The notes: generated by a model not told the origin, from the sequence alone. A DNA stretch of 64,000 bases from an uncultured Bacteroidales bacterium (GCA_902779085.1 CACYZY010000002.1:310001-374000), one strand, 5' to 3'; positions 17,322-27,839 are shown, counted from the stretch's first letter. Program-made: numbers and translations.

Positions 17322-20000
17322 TTAATTGTCGAATAGTTTCATTTGTCCCGTCAACTCATCTAAGATATCACCGTTGCTCTTGCCATTATCAGGGTCTTCT
17401 ACCTCTACTGGCTCATCAGTTGGAGCTGGTTCTGCAGGAGGCTCTGGGAAGCGAGTAGGTTCCAGTTCCTTGACTTTCTTGATGGTATAAGTAGTGAGTC
17501 GTTTGCCCTTTGCCTTGTAGCCCTTGATGGCAATAAACTCGTCGGCATCCACCTCTATCTTCCCACGGAAGGAATCGTCACCACCCATCGTCACCTCGAA
17601 ACGAGCGTAATACTGGTCGGTGAGCAATAACAGACGATTCTCTGGATTGTCACCCAAGTAGTTCTGCTTGCGGTTGGTTGCCTCAAAGAAGAAACGTTTT
17701 ACATATGGATAGCCCTTCTGAGACTCATCATATAGCACAGCCGTCCATACCTTATGCGGGTCAAACTTCTCAATCACTCGGATATTATCGTCATAATGGT
17801 TGTTGGTGTCGAAGTCGGTAGTATAGAAATCTCCGTTCTCAAGTACCACAAGTATTAAATCATCATTCTGGAATTCTCCCAGATGCTTGCCATGACCGTC
17901 GTAGTTGAGGCGTTTCACATCTTCATCGAACCACACTTCGCGGCCTCCCAGCGTAGAACCACCATGCGCCTTGAGCGTGATGCGGTGTATAGGGAATTTG
18001 GTCAGGATGTTGCCCATAGCCTGGCGTCCCTTGATAAGAATGTTGCTGAAATCTTGGTCAAGAGTTAGGTTCTTCAGGCGTGGGTTAGGCTTTAGCGTTA
18101 CCTTGATGACCTCTGCCTCGCCGTTTGGGTTAGCAGTGAAATACAGCATGCGTGAGCCCTCTTTGCCTTGGGTGATGGTGTATTCACGATCGTGTACAAC
18201 CGCCGTTACTGCAAAGCGCTTGATATAGTTCCAGCCATCCTTGCCATCGCGATATACCACGTTGTAGATGGTGCGTTTGTCGTTCTTGTTGAAGATGTTG
18301 ATATAGTAGATATCCTTGCCGACGAACTTCTTGTCAGCCACCGAGGTCACTACATAATGTCCATCGCGGAAGAACACAATCACGTCGTCGAGGTTAGAGC
18401 AGTTGCACACAAACTCGTCCTTCTTCATCTGAGAGCCATAGCCAACGAAACCTTCTTCACGGTTAACATACAACTTTTCTGTAGCCTCAATGACACGTGC
18501 AGAATCGATGACGTCGAAGTTGCGCACTTCTGTGCGGCGAGGAAATTGAGCACCATATTTTTTCTTCAGTTTGCGGAACCAGTTAGCTGTATATTCTATC
18601 AAGTCGGCCAATAACTTATCGATTTCCTCAATATCGGCCTTCATTTTCAGAATGGCCTCTTCCGCCTTGTCGGAGTTGAATTTCAGAATGCGTCCCATCT
18701 TGATCTCCAAGAGTTTCAAAATATCCTCCTTGGTTACTTCACGTACCATGTATGGATAGAAAGGAGTGAGGCGATCGTCAATATGTTCGCATGCAGCATC
18801 GATGCTCGCAGCCTCTTCAAATTTCTTGTCTTTGTAGATGCGCTCCTCGATGAATATTTTCTCCAATGAGGCAAAGTGAAGCTGTTCCAGTATCTCGCCC
18901 TTCTTGATTTCCAGTTCCCTCTTCAACAACTCCTTGGTGTTGTCCACCGAGCGTCGCAGCACATCGCTAACAGTGAGGAATTGAGGCTTACGCTCGTCGA
19001 TGACACAGCAATTGGGTGATATGTTGATTTCGCAATCAGTAAAAGCATATAGGGCATCGATGGTTTTGTCTGAAGATACACCACTCTGCAAGTGTACCAA
19101 TATCTCTACATTGGCAGAAGTGAGGTCTTCCACTTGCTTAACTTTGATCTTACCTTTGTCGTTAGCTTTTACGATTGAGTCACATACATTTGCTACTGTA
19201 CGGCCAAATGGTAGTTCGCGGATTGCCAATGTGTGGTTATCCACTTTCTCAATCTTGGCACGAACACGTACACTACCACCACGTTCGCCATCATTGTATT
19301 TAGATACCTCTATAGCACCACCCGTCTGGAAATCAGGGTAGAGTTTGAAATCCTCACCATGTAGGTAGCTCACTGCAGCATCGCATATCTCATTGAAATT
19401 GTGAGGTAATATCTTGGATGACAAACCTACAGCAATACCTTCCACACCTTGCGCCAGCAGCAGCGGGAACTTAACTGGCAGGTTCACAGGCTCCTCGTTG
19501 CGTCCATCGTAAGAGAACTGCCATTCTGTTGTCTTGGGATTGAATACCACTTCCTTCGCAAAGTTGGTTAGGCGTGCCTCTATATATCGTGGAGCTGCAG
19601 CGCCATCGCCTGTAAGGATGTTGCCCCAGTTACCCTGGGTGTCAATCAGCATTTCCTTCTGCCCTAACTGTACCAGTGCGTCGCCGATAGATGCATCACC
19701 ATGAGGGTGAAACTTCATGGTCTCCCCCACGATGCCAGCCACTTTATTGTAGCGTCCATCTTCCATGCGCCACATGGTGTGCAGGATACGACGTTGAACA
19801 GGCTTAAGACCATCTATGATGTGGGGAACAGCTCTCTCAAGGATTACATAAGAGGCATAATCCAAAAACCAGTTTTCATACATACCGCTAAGTTGATGCT
19901 TGGCATTGGCATCATGGGTGTCGGTAGGCTTGTAATCGGAATGACCAGTAGCTTCATCTGCAGCGAAGTCATCTATAGGTTTATCAGTGTCTTTACTCAT
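17322..20000 (-). CDS. parC: DNA topoisomerase IV subunit A
   Basis: DNA-cleaving subunit of topoisomerase IV, which separates daughter chromosomes. The catalytic Tyr is in AAAPRYIEARL (Tyr139). The breakage-reunion domain spans about 35-480, followed by the coiled coil (about 390-460) and a C-terminal DNA-binding beta-propeller (from about 500). The ATG at 20000 (MSKDTDKP) is preferred over an in-frame codon 54 bp upstream, giving 892 residues, because the extra segment is a poorly conserved hydrophobic stretch. The C-terminal tail is acidic and proline-rich. ParC rather than GyrA is called because the ParE-type partner (39902) is the only B subunit in the window and the Bacteroidetes ParC architecture matches. 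Confidence 0.9.
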   Translation of the reverse strand: MSKDTDKPIDDFAADEATGHSDYKPTDTHDANAKHQLSGMYENWFLDYASYVILERAVPHIIDGLKPVQRRILHTMWRMEDGRYNKVAGIVGETMKFHPHGDASIGDALVQLGQKEMLIDTQGNWGNILTGDGAAAPRYIEARLTNFAKEVVFNPKTTEWQFSYDGRNEEPVNLPVKFPLLLAQGVEGIAVGLSSKILPHNFNEICDAAVSYLHGEDFKLYPDFQTGGAIEVSKYNDGERGGSVRVRAKIEKVDNHTLAIRELPFGRTVANVCDSIVKANDKGKIKVKQVEDLTSANVEILVHLQSGVSSDKTIDALYAFTDCEINISPNCCVIDERKPQFLTVSDVLRRSVDNTKELLKRELEIKKGEILEQLHFASLEKIFIEERIYKDKKFEEAASIDAACEHIDDRLTPFYPYMVREVTKEDILKLLEIKMGRILKFNSDKAEEAILKMKADIEEIDKLLADLIEYTANWFRKLKKKYGAQFPRRTEVRNFDVIDSARVIEATEKLYVNREEGFVGYGSQMKKDEFVCNCSNLDDVIVFFRDGHYVVTSVADKKFVGKDIYYINIFNKNDKRTIYNVVYRDGKDGWNYIKRFAVTAVVHDREYTITQGKEGSRMLYFTANPNGEAEVIKVTLKPNPRLKNLTLDQDFSNILIKGRQAMGNILTKFPIHRITLKAHGGSTLGGREVWFDEDVKRLNYDGHGKHLGEFQNDDLILVVLENGDFYTTDFDTNNHYDDNIRVIEKFDPHKVWTAVLYDESQKGYPYVKRFFFEATNRKQNYLGDNPENRLLLLTDQYYARFEVTMGGDDSFRGKIEVDADEFIAIKGYKAKGKRLTTYTIKKVKELEPTRFPEPPAEPAPTDEPVEVEDPDNGKSNGDILDELTGQMKLFDN

Positions 20001-20093
20001 AAAAAAGGTCAAAAAAAGGCGATTTTGGCATCGCAATCTGTCTTTCTTTTGCAAATATACGATTTTTTATAGAAATTTTTGAGTAGAAAGCAG

Positions 20094-20101
20094 TATCTTT
20101 G
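20094..20101 (+). promoter_or_regulatory. -7 element (TATCTTTG) of glyS
   Basis: Perfect TAnnTTTG about 37 bp before the glyS start codon. No TTTG lies at the ideal -33 distance. Confidence 0.55.
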
Positions 20102-20138
20102 TGCCAATTTTATGAATAATGTGTAAAATTTGATAGAT

Positions 20139-21680
20139 ATGGCGCAAGAAGATGTTTTCAAAAAGATTGTTGCACATTGCAAGGAATACGGCTTTGTTTT
20201 TCCAAGCAGTGATATTTATGACGGACTGGCTGCTGTGTATGACTATGGCCAGAATGGTGTAGAACTGAAAAACAACATTAAACAATATTGGTGGCAGAGC
20301 ATGGTACTGTTGCACGATAATATCGTGGGTATTGATTCTGCTATCTTCATGCATCCAACTATATGGAAAGCCAGCGGACACGTTGATGCTTTCAATGATC
20401 CTCTAATTGACAACCGTGACTCCAAGAAGCGCTACCGTGCCGATGTGCTGATTGAGGATGAGATTGCCAAATATGACGATAAGATTGAAAAGGAAGTAGC
20501 TAAGGCTGCTAAGCGTTTCAAGGAAAACTTCGATGAGGCTAAGTATCGTGCTACCAGTCCTAAGGTGCTGGAATTGCAGGAAAAACGTGACGCTTTGCAT
20601 ACTCGTTATAGCGCTGCTATGAATGCAATGGATCTGAACGAATTGCGTCAGATTATCCTCGACGAAGAGATTGTTTGTCCTATCAGCGGTACAAGAAACT
20701 GGACAGAGGTTCGTCAGTTCAATCTGATGTTCTCTACTGAAATGGGTTCAACAGCTGATGGTGCTATGAAAGTATATCTGCGTCCTGAAACGGCTCAGGG
20801 TATTTTCGTGAACTACCTGAATGTTCAGAAGACAGGCCGTATGAAGGTGCCTTTCGGTATTGCACAGATAGGTAAGGCTTTCCGTAACGAAATTGTAGCT
20901 CGTCAGTTTATCTTCCGCATGAGAGAGTTTGAGCAGATGGAGATGCAATTCTTCGTTCGTCCTGGCACTGAAATGGAATGGTTTAGCAAGTGGAAGGAAA
21001 CCCGTATGAAGTGGCACCAGGCACTGGGCTTTGGAGCTGACCACTATCGTTTCCATGACCACGAGAAGCTGGCTCACTATGCTAATGCAGCTACCGACGT
21101 TGAGTTCCTGATGCCATTTGGCTTTAAGGAGGTGGAAGGTATCCATAGCCGCACGAACTTCGATTTGAGCCAGCATGAGAAGTATTCTGGCAAGAGCATC
21201 AAATATTTCGATCCAGAGACTAACGAGAGCTATACTCCGTATGTGATTGAGACCAGTATTGGTGTGGATCGTATGTTCTTGAGCGTAATGAGTGCAGCTT
21301 ATACAGAAGAGCAGTTGGAGAATGGTGAGACTCGCGTGGTATTGAAGTTGCCTGCAGCGTTGGCTCCTGTGAAACTGGCCGTATTACCATTGGTGAAGAA
21401 AGATGGTCTGCCAGAGAAGGCTCGTGAGATTGTGAACGATTTGAAGTTCCACTTCAACACTATCTACGACGAAAAAGACAGTATTGGCAAGCGCTATCGT
21501 CGCCAGGATGCAGTGGGTACACCTTACTGCGTGACCGTTGATCACGATACGCTGAATGACAATTGTGTGACCTTGCGTAACCGTGATACTATGCAGCAGG
21601 AGCGTGTGGCCATCAGCGACTTGAATGGCATCATTGCTGACCGTGTGAGCATCACAAGTTTGTTGAAGAAATTACAATAA
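20139..21680 (+). CDS. glyS: Glycyl-tRNA synthetase, single-chain alpha2 type
   Basis: Charges tRNA-Gly. This is the homodimeric class-II enzyme (513 residues), not the alpha2beta2 GlyQ/GlyS form of proteobacteria. Motif 2 is visible as FRNEIVARQFIFRMREFEQMEM; the family's N-terminal GFVFPSSDIYDG and the C-terminal anticodon-binding domain (from about 405, VKLAVLPLVKK) are present. The start at 20139 (MAQED) is chosen over an in-frame TTG 9 bp upstream. An FKBP lipoprotein gene follows after 4 bp. Confidence 0.96.
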   Translation: MAQEDVFKKIVAHCKEYGFVFPSSDIYDGLAAVYDYGQNGVELKNNIKQYWWQSMVLLHDNIVGIDSAIFMHPTIWKASGHVDAFNDPLIDNRDSKKRYRADVLIEDEIAKYDDKIEKEVAKAAKRFKENFDEAKYRATSPKVLELQEKRDALHTRYSAAMNAMDLNELRQIILDEEIVCPISGTRNWTEVRQFNLMFSTEMGSTADGAMKVYLRPETAQGIFVNYLNVQKTGRMKVPFGIAQIGKAFRNEIVARQFIFRMREFEQMEMQFFVRPGTEMEWFSKWKETRMKWHQALGFGADHYRFHDHEKLAHYANAATDVEFLMPFGFKEVEGIHSRTNFDLSQHEKYSGKSIKYFDPETNESYTPYVIETSIGVDRMFLSVMSAAYTEEQLENGETRVVLKLPAALAPVKLAVLPLVKKDGLPEKAREIVNDLKFHFNTIYDEKDSIGKRYRRQDAVGTPYCVTVDHDTLNDNCVTLRNRDTMQQERVAISDLNGIIADRVSITSLLKKLQ

Positions 21681-21684
21681 CAAC

Positions 21685-22326
21685 ATGAAATTATTTAAGT
21701 TTCATAAAGCATTAGGCAGTTGGTTAATGGTATCTTTTATGATGTCATTAGCTATTGTGGGGTGCAAGGAAGTCAAGGAAGCGGAAGAGTATGACAACTG
21801 GAAGGAACGAAACCAGCTTTTCGTTGATTCCATCAGCTTTTTGACATCAGGTAATATAGTGGTTACAGCTGCTGATGCTGATGCCATGCAGGTGGGTTCC
21901 TATTATGCCATTGAAACCAGTGCCAGCACCAATCGACAATATCAGTATATATATGTGAAGAAACTGTTGGCTAATACTATTGGGGATAGAGCCTACTATA
22001 CAGACAAAGCTTCTGTATTCTATTATGGCACTCTTATCAATGGTTCTCGTTTCGATGGCAATTTCAATGGTTATAACGCTAATGACAAAAGTACCCTTGA
22101 TGGCAATGAAAACATGCCTACGGAGTTTGATTCACCAACAGAGTTTGCTGTTAATGGCAACATCATTACGGGTTGGAAAACAGCTCTGCAGTATATGCGT
22201 GAAGGTGAACGATGGATGGTGTATATCCCTTACCAAAGTGCCTATGGTAAAAATGGTAATGGAACTATATTAGGCTATTCCATGCTATGCTTTGACATGA
22301 TTGTAGATGAGGTGAAAAGGCAATAG
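21685..22326 (+). CDS. FKBP-type peptidyl-prolyl isomerase lipoprotein
   Basis: Predicted envelope prolyl isomerase. Lipobox SLAIVGC sets Cys27 as lipid anchor. The FKBP domain occupies the C-terminal half, with FYYGTLINGSRFD, the VNGNIITGWKTALQYMREGE segment and YQSAYG; family active-site residues are partly conserved. It is 213 residues long, directly behind glyS and probably co-transcribed with it. A strong terminator follows at 22354. Confidence 0.85.
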   Translation: MKLFKFHKALGSWLMVSFMMSLAIVGCKEVKEAEEYDNWKERNQLFVDSISFLTSGNIVVTAADADAMQVGSYYAIETSASTNRQYQYIYVKKLLANTIGDRAYYTDKASVFYYGTLINGSRFDGNFNGYNANDKSTLDGNENMPTEFDSPTEFAVNGNIITGWKTALQYMREGERWMVYIPYQSAYGKNGNGTILGYSMLCFDMIVDEVKRQ

Positions 22327-22353
22327 ACAATTCTTTTTGAAACATATCCAAAT

Positions 22354-22387
22354 AATAAAGCCGACTCTTTGTAGGGTCGGCTTTATT
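22354..22387. terminator. Bidirectional terminator between convergent genes
   Basis: A 12-bp perfect stem (AATAAAGCCGAC / GTCGGCTTTATT) around a 10-nt loop; the A/T-rich stem ends provide T runs on both strands. It serves the FKBP gene on plus and the efflux/LpxA operon on minus. Confidence 0.9.
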
Positions 22388-22406
22388 TATTATCTCAGCT
22401 AAATTA

Positions 22407-23177
22407 TTATACTATCAGTTTTGATTTTGTAATGAACTGGATAATGTTTTCCACTTCAGGACAACTCTCAATCTCACTTTTGATACGAATGGCCGCATCC
22501 TGCGTACTAATGTTGGCGTGGTAGAGGATGAGGTAAGCGTTCATCACATGACGCAACGTATTATCATCCATAGGCTGGAACGTGTTCTTCTGCAAGATGA
22601 CAGAGTTCACTCCGTGGTAAGCAGCAGGATTACCCTTCACCATAATATATGGAGGTACATCCTTACGCAGACGTGTACCGGAGAGGATGAGTGTCCAGTT
22701 GCCAATATGCACATCTTCATAAAGAATAACAGCATTACTCAGTACGTTGTAACTGTCAATCACACAATTGCCGCCTATGATGGTCTTCAATCCCACCATT
22801 ACGTAGTCTTTCAACACGGCTCCATGGCAGATGTGTACACCATCCATCAGGTGACAGTTGTTACCAATACGGGTGGCATGTCCTAAGTTAGTAGCACGTG
22901 CAATGACCACGTTCTCACGAATATCGTTGTCATCACCGATAATCACCTCGGTCTTGTCTCCTTTATATTTCAAGTCCTGGGGCTCGGTACCTATTACGGC
23001 ACCATGGTGAATTTTGTTGCGGTTGCCAATGCGGACACCATCTAATATCGTTGCGTGAGCGTAGATGTAGCAATCGTCACCAATCACTACGTCATCAGCT
23101 ATGTATGCGAAGGGCTCTACTGTTACGTTCTTACCTAATTTCGCACCTTTTCCTATATATGCTAATTCACTAATCAT
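22407..23177 (-). CDS. LpxA-like acyl-ACP--UDP-sugar O-acyltransferase
   Basis: Left-handed beta-helix acyltransferase; LpxA adds the first acyl chain in lipid A synthesis. The hexapeptide repeats (about 10-185) and the PQDLKYKG segment (67-74) are LpxA-like. The catalytic His corresponds to His118 in VHICH, matching HIAH in E. coli LpxA. The 256-residue length fits. It is the last gene of the RND efflux operon (17 bp after the outer-membrane component), an unusual place for the main lpxA, so it could be a paralogue with different acyl or sugar specificity. Confidence 0.82.
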   Translation of the reverse strand: MISELAYIGKGAKLGKNVTVEPFAYIADDVVIGDDCYIYAHATILDGVRIGNRNKIHHGAVIGTEPQDLKYKGDKTEVIIGDDNDIRENVVIARATNLGHATRIGNNCHLMDGVHICHGAVLKDYVMVGLKTIIGGNCVIDSYNVLSNAVILYEDVHIGNWTLILSGTRLRKDVPPYIMVKGNPAAYHGVNSVILQKNTFQPMDDNTLRHVMNAYLILYHANISTQDAAIRIKSEIESCPEVENIIQFITKSKLIV

Positions 23178-23194
23178 GATATTGATATTTAAGG

Positions 23195-24577
23195 TTATTC
23201 TTTTCCACCACCCAATGCTGCATAGAGATTGATTACAGCCTGCATGCGGTCGTATGTATCAGTTACTTCAGACAGTTGAGCATTGAGGTATGACTGCTGT
23301 GCACTTAGAACTTCCAAATATGAAGAGTTACCCAATTGGAACAGGTCGGCCGTGTCATCTGCTGCTTTCTTGGCAGAAGCTACCTGTACCTTGCGTGATT
23401 CCGATTTCTCAGTGTTCATTTGGTACTGGTAAAGTGCGTTGCTCACTTCGTTACCAGCCTTCAACAAAGTTGTCTGGAAAGTTAGTTTAGCCTTTTCTTC
23501 ATTAGCTTTCGCAACTTTCAAACCTGCTATCAGACGTCCTCTAGCAAACAGAGGTTGTGTGATGCCGGCCATAAGGGTAGTCATGAATTTGCCAGGATTA
23601 ACTACCTGTCCAAGATTGTTGGTCCATGACTCTTGGCCATTGATAGTAAGCTGTGGGAAGAATGCGGCACGTGCACTGTTGGTATCGTAATAGCAAGCTG
23701 CCAATGACATCTCTGCAGCCTTGACATCCGGACGATTGGCAAGCATCTGTACTGGCACACCAGTCAAGAAATTGGTTGGTAGCTGTTGCTCATCAAACTT
23801 GTTGCGAGGAATCTGCTGACCAGGTACGTTTAAAATCACACACAATGAATTTTCCATCTCGCGGATGCTCTGCTTAATACCAGAGAGAGAAGCTACTACC
23901 TGTGCATGACCCGTACGGCTCTGCTCTACGGCAGCACTGGTGGTCATGCCAGCTTCTTGCATAGCTTCCATGGTTTCCAGAGTGCGCAGCATTAGCCCTG
24001 CCGTTTCCTCTGAAATCTGGTATTGACGATCGAGCATCAACAGGGTGTAATATAAGTTTGCTACGGCAGAGATGATGTTAGTTTGTACTGCCTGCTGGTA
24101 ATATTGAGCTTGCTGGTAGGTAACCTTCGCCTTGCGGTGAGGGTTCAGCAACTGACCAAATAGGTCAATCTGCCAAGATGCGGCAACAGGAACGGAATAG
24201 GTCCATACGTCGTTGCCCATCGCATGGTTAAAGTTACCCTGCGGAGTAAGCGTCAAACTTGGCAGATAGGACAAGCGTGCAGACGTCAGTGATGCCTGAG
24301 CCTGCTCAACAGTCAGTTGTGCGCTACGTATATCTGCATTATTTTCTAAAGCCTGCTCTATGAGTGCCTGAAGCTGAGGATCAGTAAATACTTCGCGCCA
24401 AGGCAAGTCACCAAAGGTTTCTCCTGCAGCGGCACTGAGTGTATCAGAATCAGAAACAGGGTCACGATACAATCCCTCCGTTACTAAGTCTTCAGGTCTT
24501 TCATAAGACTTGTAGATGCGGCAGCTACTCATCAAAACTGTCGCGCCTACCAAACATATAATAATACTTTTCTTCAT
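23195..24577 (-). CDS. Outer-membrane efflux lipoprotein (TolC/OprM type)
   Basis: Outer-membrane channel of a tripartite RND pump. Lipobox MSSC gives Cys19. The two TolC-like repeats of helices are evident as long Ala/Gln-rich stretches (about 70-250 and 285-455), including AQASLTSARLSYLPSLTLTP and the second-repeat LEVLSAQQSYLNAQL. It follows the pump gene by 9 bp. Confidence 0.95.
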   Translation of the reverse strand: MKKSIIICLVGATVLMSSCRIYKSYERPEDLVTEGLYRDPVSDSDTLSAAAGETFGDLPWREVFTDPQLQALIEQALENNADIRSAQLTVEQAQASLTSARLSYLPSLTLTPQGNFNHAMGNDVWTYSVPVAASWQIDLFGQLLNPHRKAKVTYQQAQYYQQAVQTNIISAVANLYYTLLMLDRQYQISEETAGLMLRTLETMEAMQEAGMTTSAAVEQSRTGHAQVVASLSGIKQSIREMENSLCVILNVPGQQIPRNKFDEQQLPTNFLTGVPVQMLANRPDVKAAEMSLAACYYDTNSARAAFFPQLTINGQESWTNNLGQVVNPGKFMTTLMAGITQPLFARGRLIAGLKVAKANEEKAKLTFQTTLLKAGNEVSNALYQYQMNTEKSESRKVQVASAKKAADDTADLFQLGNSSYLEVLSAQQSYLNAQLSEVTDTYDRMQAVINLYAALGGGKE

Positions 24578-24586
24578 AGATAGTCC

Positions 24587-27500
24587 TTATTTAGTATATT
24601 GAGCAATTTCAGGAGTAGCGTCAGAGTTATCAACATCTGACCATTCGATAGGCTTTACCTTCTCCTGTAAGTGCTGGAATGCCACAAACAACATCGGCAC
24701 GAAGAAAATCTGCAGAATCATACCGATTAACATACCGCCTACAGCTGCGGTACCCAAAGTACGGTTACCATGAGCACCTACGCCAAAAGCAAACATCAGT
24801 GGCAGCAGACCAACGATCATGGCCAATGAAGTCATCAAAATAGGACGCAAACGAGCAGCAGCACCCAAAACGGCAGCCTTGGTAAGGCTCATGCCCTGCT
24901 TACGACGGTCAAGTGCGAATTCAACAATCAGGATGGCATTCTTAGCTAATAGACCCATCAACATAATTAATGCAATCTGCATGTAAATATCATTAGACAT
25001 AGAGCCCATGATCATCTGCAAGATAGAGAATGAACCGATGGCACTCATGATGTTAACGAAAATGAAGCTACCCATCAAGCCGAAAGGTACTGACAATAAC
25101 ACTGCCAATGGCAGGATGTAGCTCTCGTACTGTGCACTCAACAACAGATATACGAAAACGAAGCAGAGTAGGAAGATGATGGCAGTAGTGCTACCACTGG
25201 TCTCGGCCTCCTCACGTGCCAGACCACCCAACTCATAACCAAAGCCAGCAGGCAGAGTCTCTGCAACTTCTGCTATTGCATTCAGAGCCTCACCAGAAGT
25301 ATAACCAGCAGCAGGTGAAACCATGACGGTCATTGCCGTGTACATATTGAAACGGTTGATAACGTCAGGGCCATATACCTTCTTCATGGTGAAGAACTGA
25401 GTGATAGGTGCCATCTCACCCTTGCTGTTCTTAATCTTAATGTTCTTTAATGATTCCAAGTCCTTGGTAGCCTCAGGATCGGCTTGCACCATGACACGGT
25501 ACATACGGCCGAAACGGTTGAAGTTGGAAGCGTACATACCACCATAGTAGCCCTGCATAGCGCTCAAAATGGTTGAAGGACTTACACCTGCACGCTTACA
25601 AGCGGCAGCATCGATATCCATCTCATACTGTGGGAAGTTAGGGCTGAATGTTGTACGCGCAGAATTGATTTCAGGACGAGCCTCCAAAGCTGCGTCATAC
25701 TGGTTGACCACATCGAAGAAGTTGTCCAATGTACCACCTGTCTTATCCTGCATGTATAATTGGATGTCACTCGACATAGAGTAACCCTGAATCATAGGCG
25801 GTTGGAAGAACAATACCTGAGCTTCAGGGATAATCTTCTGTGCACGCATGTACAAGGTGATGAATACTATCTGTGAGTTCTCCATCAATCCACGTTCCTC
25901 AAAATCCTTCAACTTGATGATGAAAGTACCATAAGAAGGACCACTACCACCAGTGAGGCTGAAACCTGAAATCATGGTACGGCTCTGAACCGCTGGCTCA
26001 GCGGCGATAAGACTATCAACACGCAGCATTACCTCGATAGCACGTTCTTGTGAAGTACCGGCAGGAAGGGTTACTGTACCCATCAAAGTACCGGTATCTT
26101 CATTTGGCACCATACCCGAAGGTGTGGTCTGCATCAGCAAAATCAAAGCAATGACAGAAGCTATCACAATGCCCCAAGAGAGTTTCTTGTGCTCAATGAA
26201 GTAAGCCACATGCTTCTTGTATTTCTCCAAAATATTGTCATACCAACGGTTAAAACCACGGTGGAACTTTTCAACACGACTAACCTTTTCCTCCTCGCCT
26301 TCCTCCTTTTTATTATGAGGCTTTAGGAAGATAGCACAAAGTGCAGGACTCAGTGTCAACGCGTTGATAGCAGAGAAACCGATGGCAATGGCCATAGTCA
26401 GACCAAACTGCTGATAGAAGGCACCTGCTGTGCCACTCATGAAGCTCACAGGGATGAACACTGACATCATGACCAAGGTGATGGAAACGATGGCACTTGC
26501 CAACTCACGCATGGCGTCGATACTTGCCTGCTTGGCAGAAGTATAGCCTTGGTCGAGCTTGGCATGTACACCCTCCACCACCACAATCGCATCATCGACC
26601 ACAATCGCGATGGCAAGCACCAGTGCCGAGAGCGTCAGCAGGTTCAAACTGAAACCGATGACATATAGCAAGAAGAATGTACCAATCAGTGCGACAGGGA
26701 TGGCGATAGCAGGAATCAGTGTAGAGCGGAAATCCTGCAAGAAGATATATACTACAATGAACACCAGAATAAACGCTTCAATCAAAGTCTTGATTACCTC
26801 GTAGATTGAAGCGAATAAGAATTCGTTCACACTCTGAGCAATGTTTATTTTCAAACCTGCTGGCAAGCGTCCTTCGTAACTGGCCAAAGTCTTTTCTATT
26901 TCTTGAACAGCTTCGGTAGCATTAGAACCAGGCAACTGCATGGCTATAGCAGTAACGGCCTTATGTCCATTCACACGGTTAAAGAATGAGTAAGTCATAC
27001 GGCCCATCTCTACACGTGCCACATCTTTTATACGCAGCAGACTACCATCATCCATTGATTTGAGTACGATATCTTCAAACTCCTCAGGAGTCTGCAAGCG
27101 ACCTTTGTAGCGAATGGTATATTGGTAGGTCTGGTTGCCTTGTACACCAAACTGACCAGGAGCAGCTTCCACATTCTGTTCTGCCAATGCATTGGTAATG
27201 TCTGTAGGCATAAGACCATATTGTGCCATGATATCCGGCTTCAGCCATATACGCATGGAGTAATCTACACCCATCACTTGAGAGTCACCTACACCCTTGA
27301 TACGCTGAATCTCTGGCAAAATGTTGATGGCTGCATAGTTCTCGATAAACTCGGTGGTATGAGTGTCGCTTTCATCGTAGAGAGAGAAGATCAACAGCAT
27401 AGAGGTCTGTCGCTTCATGGTCATGATACCTACACGTGTTACCTCGGCAGGCATCAAACCCTGTGCCATAGATACGCGGTTCTGCACGTGGATAGCAGCC

Positions 27501-27805
27501 ATATCGGGGTCAGTACCTTGCTTGAAAGTAATGGTAATTGATGCCGTTCCGCTATTGGAGGCGGATGAACTCATGTACATCATGTTCTCCACACCGTTGA
27601 TTTGGTTTTCCAACGGGGCCACCACTGCATTCAACACCGTCTGGGCATTAGCACCTGGGTAGGTAGTATATACCATGATGGTAGGAGGCGCGATGTTAGG
27701 ATATTGGGTAATTGGCAACTGAGTCAGTCCAATAAAACCTAATATCACAATCAGGATGGAGATAACCGTACTGAGTACCGGCCTATTTATAAATCTATCT
27801 AACAT
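24587..27805 (-). CDS. RND efflux transporter, inner-membrane pump (AcrB/MexB type)
   Basis: Proton-driven multidrug exporter of the HAE1 class. The N-terminus MLDRFINRPVLSTVISILI is typical, two large periplasmic loops alternate with 12 membrane helices, and the proton-relay Asp pair lies in AIAIVVDDAIVVVEG (helix 4). At 1,072 residues it has full length. It is flanked by its adaptor (upstream) and channel (downstream). A 65-bp gap to the adaptor gene holds a heptamer repeat. Confidence 0.96.
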   Translation of the reverse strand: MLDRFINRPVLSTVISILIVILGFIGLTQLPITQYPNIAPPTIMVYTTYPGANAQTVLNAVVAPLENQINGVENMMYMSSSASNSGTASITITFKQGTDPDMAAIHVQNRVSMAQGLMPAEVTRVGIMTMKRQTSMLLIFSLYDESDTHTTEFIENYAAINILPEIQRIKGVGDSQVMGVDYSMRIWLKPDIMAQYGLMPTDITNALAEQNVEAAPGQFGVQGNQTYQYTIRYKGRLQTPEEFEDIVLKSMDDGSLLRIKDVARVEMGRMTYSFFNRVNGHKAVTAIAMQLPGSNATEAVQEIEKTLASYEGRLPAGLKINIAQSVNEFLFASIYEVIKTLIEAFILVFIVVYIFLQDFRSTLIPAIAIPVALIGTFFLLYVIGFSLNLLTLSALVLAIAIVVDDAIVVVEGVHAKLDQGYTSAKQASIDAMRELASAIVSITLVMMSVFIPVSFMSGTAGAFYQQFGLTMAIAIGFSAINALTLSPALCAIFLKPHNKKEEGEEEKVSRVEKFHRGFNRWYDNILEKYKKHVAYFIEHKKLSWGIVIASVIALILLMQTTPSGMVPNEDTGTLMGTVTLPAGTSQERAIEVMLRVDSLIAAEPAVQSRTMISGFSLTGGSGPSYGTFIIKLKDFEERGLMENSQIVFITLYMRAQKIIPEAQVLFFQPPMIQGYSMSSDIQLYMQDKTGGTLDNFFDVVNQYDAALEARPEINSARTTFSPNFPQYEMDIDAAACKRAGVSPSTILSAMQGYYGGMYASNFNRFGRMYRVMVQADPEATKDLESLKNIKIKNSKGEMAPITQFFTMKKVYGPDVINRFNMYTAMTVMVSPAAGYTSGEALNAIAEVAETLPAGFGYELGGLAREEAETSGSTTAIIFLLCFVFVYLLLSAQYESYILPLAVLLSVPFGLMGSFIFVNIMSAIGSFSILQMIMGSMSNDIYMQIALIMLMGLLAKNAILIVEFALDRRKQGMSLTKAAVLGAAARLRPILMTSLAMIVGLLPLMFAFGVGAHGNRTLGTAAVGGMLIGMILQIFFVPMLFVAFQHLQEKVKPIEWSDVDNSDATPEIAQYTK

Positions 27806-27839
27806 TTATATTTCAATTAATTTAGTGAATGTTTAATGG

